Positions 32,087 to 40,183 of a stretch of DNA of 64,000 nt are shown here, piece by piece. Source of the DNA: an uncultured Exiguobacterium sp. (GTDB lineage Bacteria; Bacillota; Bacilli; Exiguobacteriales; Exiguobacteriaceae); contig CAJYMC010000001.1 of assembly GCA_913775715.1 (NCBI GenBank), positions 141,526 through 205,525 of the forward strand. Reading direction: 5' to 3'. Position numbers and translations under genes: made by a program. Under the pieces are notes generated by a model. The model was given only the letters and a program-made list of their open reading frames with translations, searched no databases and was not told where the DNA came from. Each line of letters opens with the position of its first letter. Position 1 is the first letter of the stretch.

Positions 32087-33409
32087 TTATCCTTCTGCTT
32101 CAACTTGTTCAGCTGGATGCAACCAAATCTTGACACGATTGATTTGATAGTTCTCCATCTCCATGACTTCAACCGAAAAGTCTGGTGTATCGATATGTTC
32201 ACCTGGTTGAAGATCAATGTTGTGCATCTGAATCCAACCACCGATCGTATCCACGTCCTCGACATTCGTAAACTGAATGTTGAAGCGCTCTTCTAAATCG
32301 GCGAGTAACACCGTACCATCTAGTAAAAATTCGTCGGATTTAATTTGTTCGATTTCTTCGACTTCATCCGCATCGAATTCATCGCGGATTTCACCAACGA
32401 TTTCTTCGAGTAAGTCTTCCATCGAGACGAGTCCTGCTGTTCCACCGTACTCATCGACGACGAGAACAAGATGCGTACGAGTCCGTTTCATCTTCCGTAA
32501 TGTGTCCTGAAGTGATGTTACTTCAGAAACGACCGGTAATTCCTTGACGTAATGTGTCACCGGATGTTCGTTCCCGTTCGCGTAATCCGTCAAGACTTCC
32601 TTAACGTTGACGTATCCAAGAATCCGGTCTTTATCGTTCTCTTCCGTGACCGGATAACGCGTATACGGATTATCCATGAAAATTTCCATCAGTTCATTCT
32701 TCGTCAAACGTTCCGAGATCGTCTCCATTCGCATCCGTGGAACCATCAGATCCTTGACGATATGCTCGTCAAAGGCAAAGACGTTTTGCATGAGAGCAAG
32801 TTCCGTCTGGTTGATTTCACCACTTTGGAAGCTTTGCGCCATGATGATTTTCAATTCATCTTCTGAGTGGGCTTGTTCATGTCCTGCTGGTTTGACACCG
32901 AACAGACCAAGGAACAGACGCGCTGAACCGTTGAGTAACCAGATGAACGGATACATGATCTTTCCGAACACATAAAGCGGACGGGCAAATAATAATGTCA
33001 TGCGTTCCGCATACTGAATCGCAAGCGTCTTCGGAGCGAGTTCACCGATGACGACGTGTAAGAACGTCACCGATACGAATGCGATACCAAACGACAACAG
33101 TGTCGAAACCGCAGCAGAGATTCCGAAGTCATCGAAGACCGGGTGCAAAATCTTTTCGACTGTCGGTTCCCCAAGTGCCCCAAGACCAAGTGCTGTGACG
33201 GTAATACCAAGCTGACAGGCAGACAAGTAGTAATCAAGATCTCCTGCGATTTTTTTCGCGAGGACCGCACTTTTATTGCCTTCCTGGATCATCTGATCCA
33301 AACGCGACATCCGTACTTTAACGACAGCGAATTCCGATCCGACGAAAAACGCCGTCAACACGATCAACAACACCACTAAAAATAAATTGATGAATAATAT
33401 AGTATCCAA
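32087..33409 (-). CDS. CNNM/CorC-family (DUF21-CBS-CorC_HlyC) membrane protein
   Basis: A 440-residue protein of the family often mislabelled hemolysin. The order is: a DUF21 membrane domain (1-195, V-G-S-E-F-A-V-V-K-V-R-M-S-R; G-A-L-G-E-P; G-E-L-A-P-K), tandem CBS motifs (205-330, V-M-V-P-R/R-Y-P-V-T; V-D-E-Y-G-G-T-A-G-L-V-S-M-E-D) and a C-terminal CorC_HlyC domain (345-430). Members export Mg2+ or Co2+, with CBS binding ATP. The start is TTG at 33409. An upstream in-frame ATG/GTG is cut off by a TAG, and a hairpin lies between SD and TTG. It is downstream of a MerR gene. Confidence 0.9.
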   Translation of the reverse strand: MDTILFINLFLVVLLIVLTAFFVGSEFAVVKVRMSRLDQMIQEGNKSAVLAKKIAGDLDYYLSACQLGITVTALGLGALGEPTVEKILHPVFDDFGISAAVSTLLSFGIAFVSVTFLHVVIGELAPKTLAIQYAERMTLLFARPLYVFGKIMYPFIWLLNGSARLFLGLFGVKPAGHEQAHSEDELKIIMAQSFQSGEINQTELALMQNVFAFDEHIVKDLMVPRMRMETISERLTKNELMEIFMDNPYTRYPVTEENDKDRILGYVNVKEVLTDYANGNEHPVTHYVKELPVVSEVTSLQDTLRKMKRTRTHLVLVVDEYGGTAGLVSMEDLLEEIVGEIRDEFDADEVEEIEQIKSDEFLLDGTVLLADLEERFNIQFTNVEDVDTIGGWIQMHNIDLQPGEHIDTPDFSVEVMEMENYQINRVKIWLHPAEQVEAEG

Positions 33410-33436
33410 AATCCCCTAAACAGGGGTCACCTCCAT
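33407..33436 (-). promoter_or_regulatory. SD-hairpin-TTG translation start region
   Basis: GGAGGTG (33434-33428) lies about 20 bases from the TTG, too far for normal use. The palindrome CCCCT-GTTT-AGGGG (33426-33413) between them would bring SD and start to about 6 bases apart if folded. A six-codon reading frame ATG...TAG precedes in the same frame. Confidence 0.5.
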
Positions 33437-33445
33437 TGTTTTGTA

Positions 33446-33834
33446 TTAAAGCTGTGCAATCAAAGAAGCAATCAATGTCAGACGCCGTGACAGTTCTAAG
33501 CGAATCGCTTGTTTCTCGACGTCTGTCGAACGTAACAAGCGTTGCTCAAGTCCCTCAACCGTTGCCTGCAATTGTTGTACCTCTTGATAAATCGTCTCCC
33601 CTGTTTTTTGTTCCCGTTCCGTAAAAGAAGCAAGAATCTCTTGCAGGGAAAGCCGTTGAGACTTCAAATATTCAATCTTTTCGATTTGATGAATGACCGA
33701 TTCGTCATACAAACGGTAGCCAGATGCGGTACGTTCTGGTGTTAAGAGACCGAGTGATGTGTAGTAATCAATCGTTCGTTTAGATAAGCCGGTGGTCTCC
33801 GCGACCTGACCGATTCGAAGTAACGCCTTCCCAA
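33446..33834 (-). CDS. MerR-family regulator with apparent frameshift at the start
   Basis: The reading frame encodes a clear MerR protein of about 128 residues: L-L-R-I-G-Q-V-A-E-T-T-G-L-S-K-R-T-I-D-Y-Y-T-S-L-G-L-L (HTH), S-G-Y-R-L-Y-D-E-S, then a long coiled coil. No ATG, GTG or TTG exists in this frame between the HTH and an in-frame TGA at 33844-33842. A TTG (33834-33832) at 10 bases from AAAGGAGG is one base out of frame. One extra G in the GGG run (33832-33830) would give M-G-K-A-L-L-R-I-G. This is either a real frameshift or a base-calling gap. It lies upstream of the CNNM gene. Confidence 0.7.
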
Positions 33835-33867
33835 AAGATTCTCACCTCCTTTCGATAATTAGTTCTT

Positions 33868-33896
33868 TTATCTTATCACGTCAAAACCATACAGTA
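33868..33896 (-). promoter_or_regulatory. Sigma-A promoter of the MerR-CNNM unit
   Basis: On the - strand TTGACG is followed after about 17 bases by TAATTA and then the AAAGGAGG of the MerR gene. This is a standard housekeeping promoter by eye; the interval is approximate. Confidence 0.5.
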
Positions 33897-33964
33897 AAAC
33901 GTCATGCTTTTAATAAAAAAACGATTACTCCCGTTGATACGAGAATAATCGTTCACTCCTACTT

Positions 33965-36100
33965 TTAAACCGTTGCAACTGGATCTTCGACCGCCACACC
34001 GACGATTGACCGTTCTAACAATTCAACGACATCATACGTGGCAACTGCCTCGTCAACTTCCTTCGCTTTCGTGCCGTCACTGAGCATCGTCAGACAGTAT
34101 GGACATGCTGACCCGATGACGGATGGTTGGACGGTCAACAATTGTTCCGTCCGCGCGACGTTGACACGTGCACCGACTTTTTCTTCTTGCCACATCATGC
34201 CGCCACCAGCACCACAGCACATGCCTTTTTCACGGTTGCGTTCCGTCTCGACGAGTGTGATGCCTGGAATCTTCTCGAGAATATAACGCGGTGCGTCGTA
34301 AATATCATTGTAGCGACCGAGGTAACACGAATCGTGATAGACGACCCGTTCCTTGACTTCGTGTAACGGTGTGATGCGTTTCTCATCAATCAAACGAGCG
34401 AGTAATTCCGTATGGTGATAGACTTCGACGTCCGGACTGAGCCCGAAGTCGGGATACTCGTTTTTAAACGTGTTGTAAGCATGCGGATCAATCGTGACGA
34501 TCTTTTTGACGCCATACTTCTCAAACGATTTAATGTTTGCTTCCGCAAGTTCTTGGAACAACACTTCGTTCCCGATTCGGCGCGGTGTATCGCCTGAGTT
34601 CTTCTCATCGTTTCCGAGAATCGCAAACGAGATGTCTGCCTCGTTTAGAATCCGCGCAAACGCCATCGCGATTTTTTGACTTCGGTTATCGTACGATCCC
34701 ATCGCACCAACCCAGAACAGGTACTCGAAGTCTTCGCCCGCTTTTTTCTTCTCCTTCGCTGTCGGAACGACGAGCTCATCGCGGTTTTTCCGCCAGTTTT
34801 CGCGTTCTTTCCGATTCATCCCCCATGGATTACCTTGACGTTCGATGTTTGCCATCGTCCGTTGCATCTCCGGATCCATCTTCCCTTCCATCATGACGAG
34901 ATGGCGACGGAGGTCGATGATCTTATCGACATGTTCGTTCATGACCGGACACTGATCTTCACAATTCCGACAAGTCGTACACGCCCAGATTTCTTCTTCT
35001 GTAATGACGTTCCCAATCAATGAATCCGGAACGATATCCATCTGACCAGCTGCTGCGAGTGAGGCGATCTGATTGCCTTGCGATCCCTCGAATGCGAAGG
35101 CGGGTGCCCATGGCGAGCGCTGTGTGATGGCTGCCGTTTTCATGTTGAGATGGTCCCGTAATTTAACGATCAAGTCCATCGGCGACAGCATTTTCCCTGT
35201 ACCGCTTGCTGGACACATATTCGTACAGCGACCACACTCGACACAGGCATATAGATCAACGAGCTGCTTCTGATTGAAATCCTCGATCCGGTTGACCCCG
35301 AAGCTGAACTCCGCTTCTTCGTCTTCCGCCTCTTCCATGACCGATAGATCAATCGGTGCCAAACGACCGACTTTTGATGTCCGACCGAGCCAAACATTTG
35401 CCGTACCGGCAATCAAGTGCGCATGTTTACCTTGCGGGATGTAGACCATGAAGCTGAGTAAGAACAAAAGATGCGCCCACCAGAAGAAGACGAATAATCC
35501 GAAAGCGACCGATTCTGGTACCCAGCCGAATAAGAAGGCAATGCTTGAAGCGACGGGTTCACCGAGCGTCGAATGGTTCTCATAAACAAGGAAGAAGCCA
35601 TTTCCGAATAGGACGGCGATCATCAAACCACCAATGAAGATCAAGGCAAGACCTGCCATGAAGTTTCGTTTCAAACGAACAAGTTTCTCGACATACCGAC
35701 GATAAAAGCCCCAGACGACAGCAATCAAGATGACGAGCATGACGATTTCTTGGAAGAATGTAAAAAATGGATAAAGTGGACCGAGCGGAACATGCGGAAA
35801 ACGCTGACCAACGGCGAGTCCTTTCCAGATAAAATCAATCGCTCCAAATTGAACGAGTAAGAAGCCATAGAACATCATGACGTGGATAGCGCCACTTTTC
35901 TTATCCTTTAATAGTTTCTTTTGTCCGAAGACGTTAATTAAAACTGCGTCTAGTCGTTCTTTATTCGTCAATGTCCACTCCGCTTTTTTTCCCCGTTTAA
36001 TGGCGGCGTAACGACTTTTGACGAGTGACGTGAACAGATAGCCTGCATATCCGATGACGAGTAGGAAGGCAATCCAGTTAATGATTAAAAACGTATTCAT
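33965..36100 (-). CDS. fadF: FadF-like membrane iron-sulfur oxidoreductase
   Basis: A 711-residue protein of the heterodisulfide-reductase-like group. The first 230 residues carry about six membrane helices (NarI-like). Two ferredoxin motifs follow (C-V-E-C-G-R-C-T-N-M-C-P near 300 and C-T-T-C-R-N-C-E-D-Q-C-P near 395), then two CCG domains (Y-H-D-S-C-Y-L-G-R; G-M-C-C-G-A-G-G-G). B. subtilis FadF (YwjF) has this architecture and accepts electrons from acyl-CoA dehydrogenase/ETF for the quinone pool during fatty-acid oxidation. The ATG at 36100 is chosen by AAAGGGG. A FadR-type operator lies upstream. Confidence 0.9.
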   Translation of the reverse strand: MNTFLIINWIAFLLVIGYAGYLFTSLVKSRYAAIKRGKKAEWTLTNKERLDAVLINVFGQKKLLKDKKSGAIHVMMFYGFLLVQFGAIDFIWKGLAVGQRFPHVPLGPLYPFFTFFQEIVMLVILIAVVWGFYRRYVEKLVRLKRNFMAGLALIFIGGLMIAVLFGNGFFLVYENHSTLGEPVASSIAFLFGWVPESVAFGLFVFFWWAHLLFLLSFMVYIPQGKHAHLIAGTANVWLGRTSKVGRLAPIDLSVMEEAEDEEAEFSFGVNRIEDFNQKQLVDLYACVECGRCTNMCPASGTGKMLSPMDLIVKLRDHLNMKTAAITQRSPWAPAFAFEGSQGNQIASLAAAGQMDIVPDSLIGNVITEEEIWACTTCRNCEDQCPVMNEHVDKIIDLRRHLVMMEGKMDPEMQRTMANIERQGNPWGMNRKERENWRKNRDELVVPTAKEKKKAGEDFEYLFWVGAMGSYDNRSQKIAMAFARILNEADISFAILGNDEKNSGDTPRRIGNEVLFQELAEANIKSFEKYGVKKIVTIDPHAYNTFKNEYPDFGLSPDVEVYHHTELLARLIDEKRITPLHEVKERVVYHDSCYLGRYNDIYDAPRYILEKIPGITLVETERNREKGMCCGAGGGMMWQEEKVGARVNVARTEQLLTVQPSVIGSACPYCLTMLSDGTKAKEVDEAVATYDVVELLERSIVGVAVEDPVATV

Positions 36101-36144
36101 ATTCGAACAAACCCCTTTCCCCCTAAAGCAGTTGTGTTGAAATG

Positions 36145-36176
36145 AGTATAGCACACAATGAATGACTATTCATTCA
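36145..36176 (-). promoter_or_regulatory. fadF promoter with FadR operator
   Basis: TGAATGACTATTCATTCA (36159-36176) matches the Bacillus FadR (YsiA) site TGAATGAnTAnTCATTCA. A TATACT -10 (36150-36145 on the - strand) lies next to it, so repressor would cover the -35/-10 spacer. FadR is released by long-chain acyl-CoA, which fits a beta-oxidation gene. Confidence 0.88.
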
Positions 36177-36303
36177 TTAATTTTCAAATAAATTTCCTGC
36201 TTATTTATTGACTTAATCTGTCAAAAAATCAGACGCATCCATAAAAAGTAAGTTATCGTATATATGGTCATTTTATTTATATACATATTAGGAGGTTTTT
36301 ATT

Positions 36304-36651
36304 ATGCAAGGTATTCTTCAACATCCAAGCGGTCTCGTCAAAGAAGTCAAGGTTGGCTTTTCTTGGACAACATTCTTTTTCGGCTTTTTCCCAGCTTTTT
36401 TCCGTGGCGATTTTAAATGGGGATTGATCCAACTTGTTCTTGCAATCGTCGCCGGTACGGCTACGGTAGGCTTTGGAACAGGTCTCGTCAGTCTTGTGTT
36501 TTCATTCATCTACAATAAAATCTATATCAATGAGTTGATTGAAAAAGGATATCGTCCAATCGACACATCATTCCAACAAGCTTTAAAACACCGTGGGATC
36601 CATGCACGTCTCTTATCTGAAACGCCTGCTCGACAAGAAGCCGCATTCTAA
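36304..36651 (+). CDS. DUF2628-type small membrane protein
   Basis: A 115-residue protein. Residues 16-38 (V-G-F-S-W-T-T-F-F-F-G-F-F-P-A-F-F-R-G-D-F-K-W-G) are typical of the DUF2628 family, followed by two hydrophobic helices (about 38-70) and N-E-L-I-E-K-G-Y-R-P. The soluble C-terminal 40 residues are basic. No function is known. ATAGGAGG precedes the ATG. It is a single gene with its own terminator, divergent from fadF. Confidence 0.8.
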   Translation: MQGILQHPSGLVKEVKVGFSWTTFFFGFFPAFFRGDFKWGLIQLVLAIVAGTATVGFGTGLVSLVFSFIYNKIYINELIEKGYRPIDTSFQQALKHRGIHARLLSETPARQEAAF

Positions 36652-36654
36652 GCC

Positions 36655-36697
36655 AAAGAACGGATTCACTCTTTCGTAAGAGTGATCCGTTCTTTTT
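36655..36697. terminator. Convergent bidirectional terminator
   Basis: AAAGAACGGAT-CACTCTT and AAGAGTG-ATCCGTTCTTT form a stem of about 18 bp between the DUF2628 and NUDIX genes. Confidence 0.9.
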
Positions 36698-36699
36698 GA

Positions 36700-37137
36700 T
36701 TACCACTTCATCTCTTCAAACATATAATATGCCTGACGTTGTTCATCTAAATACGCATATAATGGGAGACGGACATCGTCACTCGTGATGTACTCGGCTA
36801 ATTCCGTTTGGTCGATCCACTTCGTCTCGACGATTTCTTCATCGGGATCATTAGGATCAAGTACACCACTCACTTTGCAATCAAAATACGTCACGAGGCT
36901 GTGCGCTTGATAGGTCGGCATGAAGTTCTCCGTTAAGAAAGCAAACGACGACGATGTGACCGTCAAACCGGTTTCTTCTTCCACCTCGCGACGCAATGCT
37001 TGCTCGAGTGTCTCTCCAGATTCAATTTGTCCACCGGGTAAGCTCCAGCGTTTCTCCTGACCCGATTGATTATTGACGATGAGTAGTTGATCGCCCTTGC
37101 GGATGATTGCGACGATGATACGATAGAGTGGATACAT
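36700..37137 (-). CDS. NUDIX hydrolase
   Basis: A 145-residue single-domain NUDIX enzyme with the box G-G-Q-I-E-S-G-E-T...REVEEETGL (about 38-60), which binds Mg2+ and cleaves nucleoside diphosphate-X substrates. Y-F-D-C-K-V and W-I-D-Q-T-E-L fit the MutT/ADP-ribose group. The substrate cannot be assigned. ATG 37137 with TTAGGAGGA is used; a longer frame to 37185 lacks an RBS. It lies 55 bases after the hypothetical 37193-37612 gene. Confidence 0.85.
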   Translation of the reverse strand: MYPLYRIIVAIIRKGDQLLIVNNQSGQEKRWSLPGGQIESGETLEQALRREVEEETGLTVTSSSFAFLTENFMPTYQAHSLVTYFDCKVSGVLDPNDPDEEIVETKWIDQTELAEYITSDDVRLPLYAYLDEQRQAYYMFEEMKW

Positions 37138-37192
37138 GACGTTTCCTCCTAAAAAGACCACCTTGCCTAAAACAAGATGGTCCATTGATTGT

Positions 37193-37612
37193 TTATTCTA
37201 AACCGAGCGACTGTGGCAGACGAACTGCACGTGCGAAGGCATTTTTATAGTCCTTTTTCGCGACTAATTTTTCGACTTCACGAATCGCCGGATGTTGCTC
37301 GTCCGCGAACGCACCAAGGATCGTCAAGTAACGCTCGTACACTTGATCGTCTTCCTGACGTGCTTTCAAGAGCGCTGTATACAGCATGACGGTATCTTCG
37401 CCGTATAAGACCGGTAATTCTTCGTTGATTAAAAGTAGTGTATCGATCGACTCTGGATCGACCTTCGGGTTGTATTCCGTGATGACCTGCTCTGCGAGTC
37501 CTTCGAGTTGATCGCGCCATTCGTTGTAGCGCGGCTCATCGTTCTCGAGCCACTCGAACCAATCCTCCTCCAACATCTGTTCCATTTGACGTACTGTTTG
37601 TTCAAATGCCAT
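37193..37612 (-). CDS. Unrecognised acidic helical protein
   Basis: The family is not recognised. It has 139 residues, no membrane segment or signal, and is strongly acidic and helical, with a Trp-rich N-terminal part (E-D-W-F-E-W-L-E-N-D-E-P-R-Y-N-E-W). Residues 45-139 look like TPR-type or ankyrin-type helical pairs. The ATG at 37612 overlaps the stop of the upstream ywiB-like gene; a GTG three codons earlier is possible. Translation is coupled to ywiB, which suggests a shared process, but no function can be given. Confidence 0.75.
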   Translation of the reverse strand: MAFEQTVRQMEQMLEEDWFEWLENDEPRYNEWRDQLEGLAEQVITEYNPKVDPESIDTLLLINEELPVLYGEDTVMLYTALLKARQEDDQVYERYLTILGAFADEQHPAIREVEKLVAKKDYKNAFARAVRLPQSLGLE

Positions 37613-38024
37613 TCGTCTCACTCCGTTCCCAAGTTAAATCAATCGTATACGTACCGACTGCTTGTCCATTCATCTTCAATGTATAGCGAAACTGCATCTG
37701 TTGCGGTTTCATCTCAATCTTCTCTGTATCTGTCTCCATCAACATCTGACCGAACTGACTGCCATACTGGCTTTTGGTCGTCTCTCCTAAAATGAAGACA
37801 TGATGCATCGCAACAGGACCTTTGCGATTCAAAGCGATCTGGTCTTTTGACCATTTGATCGTCGTATCGATCGGTTGTTCATCCGGCTGAACGAACTTCA
37901 TGGCAAAACCGTCTTTTGTTTCGAACAACGTGCCGTCCGCCTCAAGTTCGACCGATTCACGCATCGGACCATCTTCGATCGTCGTCACCTGTCTTAATGA
38001 CACCGGGTACTTTACTGGTTTCAC
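37602..38024 (-). CDS. ywiB: YwiB-like DUF1934 protein
   Basis: A 140-residue lipocalin-like beta-barrel of the DUF1934 family (B. subtilis YwiB): V-S-L-R-Q-V-T-T-I-E-D-G, F-V-Q-P-D, M-H-H-V-F-I-L-G-E-T-T-K-S-Q-Y-G-S and the terminal Y-T-L-K-M-N-G-Q-A-V-G-T-Y-T-I-D-L. The function is unknown; it is probably a small-ligand barrel. The GTG at 38024 follows GATGAGGTGATA at correct spacing. An in-frame ATG at 38126 would start inside the malL terminator hairpin and is rejected. Confidence 0.82.
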   Translation of the reverse strand: MKPVKYPVSLRQVTTIEDGPMRESVELEADGTLFETKDGFAMKFVQPDEQPIDTTIKWSKDQIALNRKGPVAMHHVFILGETTKSQYGSQFGQMLMETDTEKIEMKPQQMQFRYTLKMNGQAVGTYTIDLTWERSETNGI

Positions 38025-38090
38025 TTCTATCACCTCATCGTTTAGCGTACACGATTTTTTCGTCGGATGCACCTTCTCCTTACATGCAAG

Positions 38091-38121
38091 AAAAAAACGG
38101 ATTCGATGTACATCGAATCCG
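38091..38121 (-). terminator. Perfect-palindrome terminator after the alpha-glucosidase
   Basis: A 24-bp perfect palindrome (38098-38121, centre GTAC) is followed on the - strand by seven T residues (38097-38091). Confidence 0.9.
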
Positions 38122-38132
38122 TTCAAAACTTA

Positions 38133-39833
38133 TTAGCGCACACGGTACAGACGAGCTTCGAATGGACGAAGGACGAGTTCTGTACCTTCATGATGCATCG
38201 TCGGATAGTTGCCAAGCAACATATTATCCGAGTGCAAGATGATGTCCGTATCGATTTCTGCTGTTTCGCCTTTTAAGTTCGTAACGATCAAGAATTGTTC
38301 GTCACCAAGCGTCCGTGTATACGCGTAGACTTTCGTATCTTCCGGTAAGATGAGATCGTACGCGCCGTAAATCAACGTCTCTTCCATCTTACGGATTTGG
38401 ATCATTCGTTTGTAGAAGTTCAAGATCGAATCTTCATCTTGTTCTTGCGACGCGACGTTGATGTCCGCATAGTTCGGGTTGACACCAAACCATGGGGATT
38501 GATTCGAGAAGCCACCGTTTTGCTCATTCGTCCACTGCATTGGTGTGCGTGAGTTATCGCGGGACGAGTTCCAGATGACTTCCATGATTTCCTCATGTGT
38601 CTTACCGGAAGCAAGTTGCATCTCGTACATGTTTTTTGTTGCGACGTCATCATAATCAGAGATGTCCGGGAATTGAACGTTCGTCATCCCAATCTCTTGT
38701 CCTTGATAGATGAACGGTGTGCCTTGCATGAAGAAATACATCATCGCAAGCGACTTCGCGCTCTCTTTCCAGTACTGTTCCTCGTCACCCCAGAGAGAGA
38801 CCGAACGAACCTTATCGTGGTTTTCGAGGTACAAGGCATTCCAACCTGTTGCTTCAAGCCCTTTTTGCCATTTCGTCAGCACTTGTTTCAGTTTGACGAC
38901 GTCGACTCCTTTTTCCGCATCAGCGCGCCAAAGATCCATGTGCTCGAACTGGAAGACCATGTTCATCTTACCGTTCTCTTCTCCAACCCATAGATCCGCT
39001 TCTTCCGGTGTGACGCCGTTTGCTTCTCCGACTGTCATAATGTCATATTTCGAGAACGTCTCGTCCTTCAACTCTTCGAGATACGCATGGATGCCTTCGA
39101 CATTCATATGCATATCAAACGACGGCACATACGGCATACCGAGCGGGTTCGGGAGATCAGCGAACGATTGATCCTTGTTGATGTGACTGATTGCATCGAT
39201 TCGGAAACCGTCAATACCTTTATCGAGCCACCAGTTAATCATCGTATAAACGGCTTGACGCATGTCGCGGTTTTGCCAGTTCAAGTCCGGCTGACGACGT
39301 GAGAAGACGTGCAGGAAGTACTGCTCTGTCTTTTCATCATATTCCCATGCTGATCCACCGAAAATACTTTCCCAGTTGTTCGGTTCGCCACCATTGATAG
39401 CATCTTTCCAGATGTACCAATCGCGTTTCTCATTGTCTTTTGATGAACGTGATTCAAGGAACCACGGGTGTTCATCCGATGTGTGGTTGACGACGAGATC
39501 AAGCAAAACCTTAATGTCACGCTTATGCGCTTCTTCCATTAAGAGATCGAAGTCCGCCATCGTACCGAACTCATCCATGATGTCTTCATAATCACTAATG
39601 TCATATCCGTTATCGTCGTTCGGTGACTTAAACATCGGGCAAATCCAAAGAACGTCGACGCCAAGATCCTTTAAGTAATCCAGTTTTGCGATGATACCCG
39701 GAATATCGCCGATTCCATCGTTGTTTGCATCGTAAAAGCTGCGTGGATAGATTTGGTAAGCCACTGCTTCTTTCCACCAAGCTCGTGTAATTGTTTGTTG
39801 GGCCGTTTCAGGGCGCGGTATCATTTGTGTCAT
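38133..39833 (-). CDS. malL: GH13 alpha-glucosidase (oligo-1,6-glucosidase type)
   Basis: A 566-residue cytosolic GH13 enzyme. The (beta/alpha)8 barrel shows D-L-V-V-N-H-T-S-D-E-H (region I), G-F-R-I-D-A-I-S-H-I-N-K with the nucleophile Asp (about 206), V-G-E-A-N-G with the acid Glu (about 262) and E-N-H-D-K-V-R with the third Asp (about 336). Val next to the region-II catalytic loop and the length fit MalL-type oligo-1,6-glucosidases acting on isomaltose, sucrose or maltose. It is monocistronic. The promoter carries a LacI-type operator over the transcript start. Confidence 0.92.
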   Translation of the reverse strand: MTQMIPRPETAQQTITRAWWKEAVAYQIYPRSFYDANNDGIGDIPGIIAKLDYLKDLGVDVLWICPMFKSPNDDNGYDISDYEDIMDEFGTMADFDLLMEEAHKRDIKVLLDLVVNHTSDEHPWFLESRSSKDNEKRDWYIWKDAINGGEPNNWESIFGGSAWEYDEKTEQYFLHVFSRRQPDLNWQNRDMRQAVYTMINWWLDKGIDGFRIDAISHINKDQSFADLPNPLGMPYVPSFDMHMNVEGIHAYLEELKDETFSKYDIMTVGEANGVTPEEADLWVGEENGKMNMVFQFEHMDLWRADAEKGVDVVKLKQVLTKWQKGLEATGWNALYLENHDKVRSVSLWGDEEQYWKESAKSLAMMYFFMQGTPFIYQGQEIGMTNVQFPDISDYDDVATKNMYEMQLASGKTHEEIMEVIWNSSRDNSRTPMQWTNEQNGGFSNQSPWFGVNPNYADINVASQEQDEDSILNFYKRMIQIRKMEETLIYGAYDLILPEDTKVYAYTRTLGDEQFLIVTNLKGETAEIDTDIILHSDNMLLGNYPTMHHEGTELVLRPFEARLYRVR

Positions 39834-39905
39834 GTGTCGTGAATCCTCTCGTAGGTCAGTCTTTGGGGTGCTATTTTCGTCAGTTAGTCAACATCTATAC
39901 ATATA

Positions 39906-39964
39906 GCGCAACCGATTGCGCAATTCCTCTACATTCATCTTATCAAATCCACTTTCAAAGTCAA
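39906..39964 (-). promoter_or_regulatory. malL promoter with LacI-family operator
   Basis: On the - strand TTGACT (39964-39959), 16 bases, TAAGAT (39942-39937). Just downstream, GCGCAA-CCGA-TTGCGC (39906-39921) is a perfect 6-4-6 palindrome with the central CG of LacI/GalR-family sites, placed at or just past the transcript start. The rest of the 350-base gap (39834-40183) shows no other gene; GGGTATACCC at 40139-40148 is a short palindrome near gabD. Confidence 0.7.
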
Positions 39965-40183
39965 TGTTTCGGGGGTGATTCCACCATTTCACATCAACGG
40001 GTGTCACTCTTTGTTCACGATGAATATTTCAGATCATTTTACATTACATTTACTGAATTATCCTACACTGTTTATCGGTCGATTTCTACCCTTTTGCACA
40101 ACCTTTCCTTCCCAAAGTGAATCTTTTTTTCGTCGTTCGGGTATACCCTTATCAATGCACGTAAAAAAAGGGGGATTTTCAAG

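Noticed and set aside
38025..38126. N-terminal extension of ywiB to an ATG at 38126
   Set aside because: The extension reads through the malL terminator hairpin and the region is Cys/Lys-rich and unlike DUF1934. GTG 38024 has a proper RBS.
40125..40148. GGGTAT as a SigB -10 ahead of gabD
   Set aside because: The sequence 14 bases upstream (GTGAATCT) does not resemble the SigB -35. GGGTATACCC is only a short palindrome.
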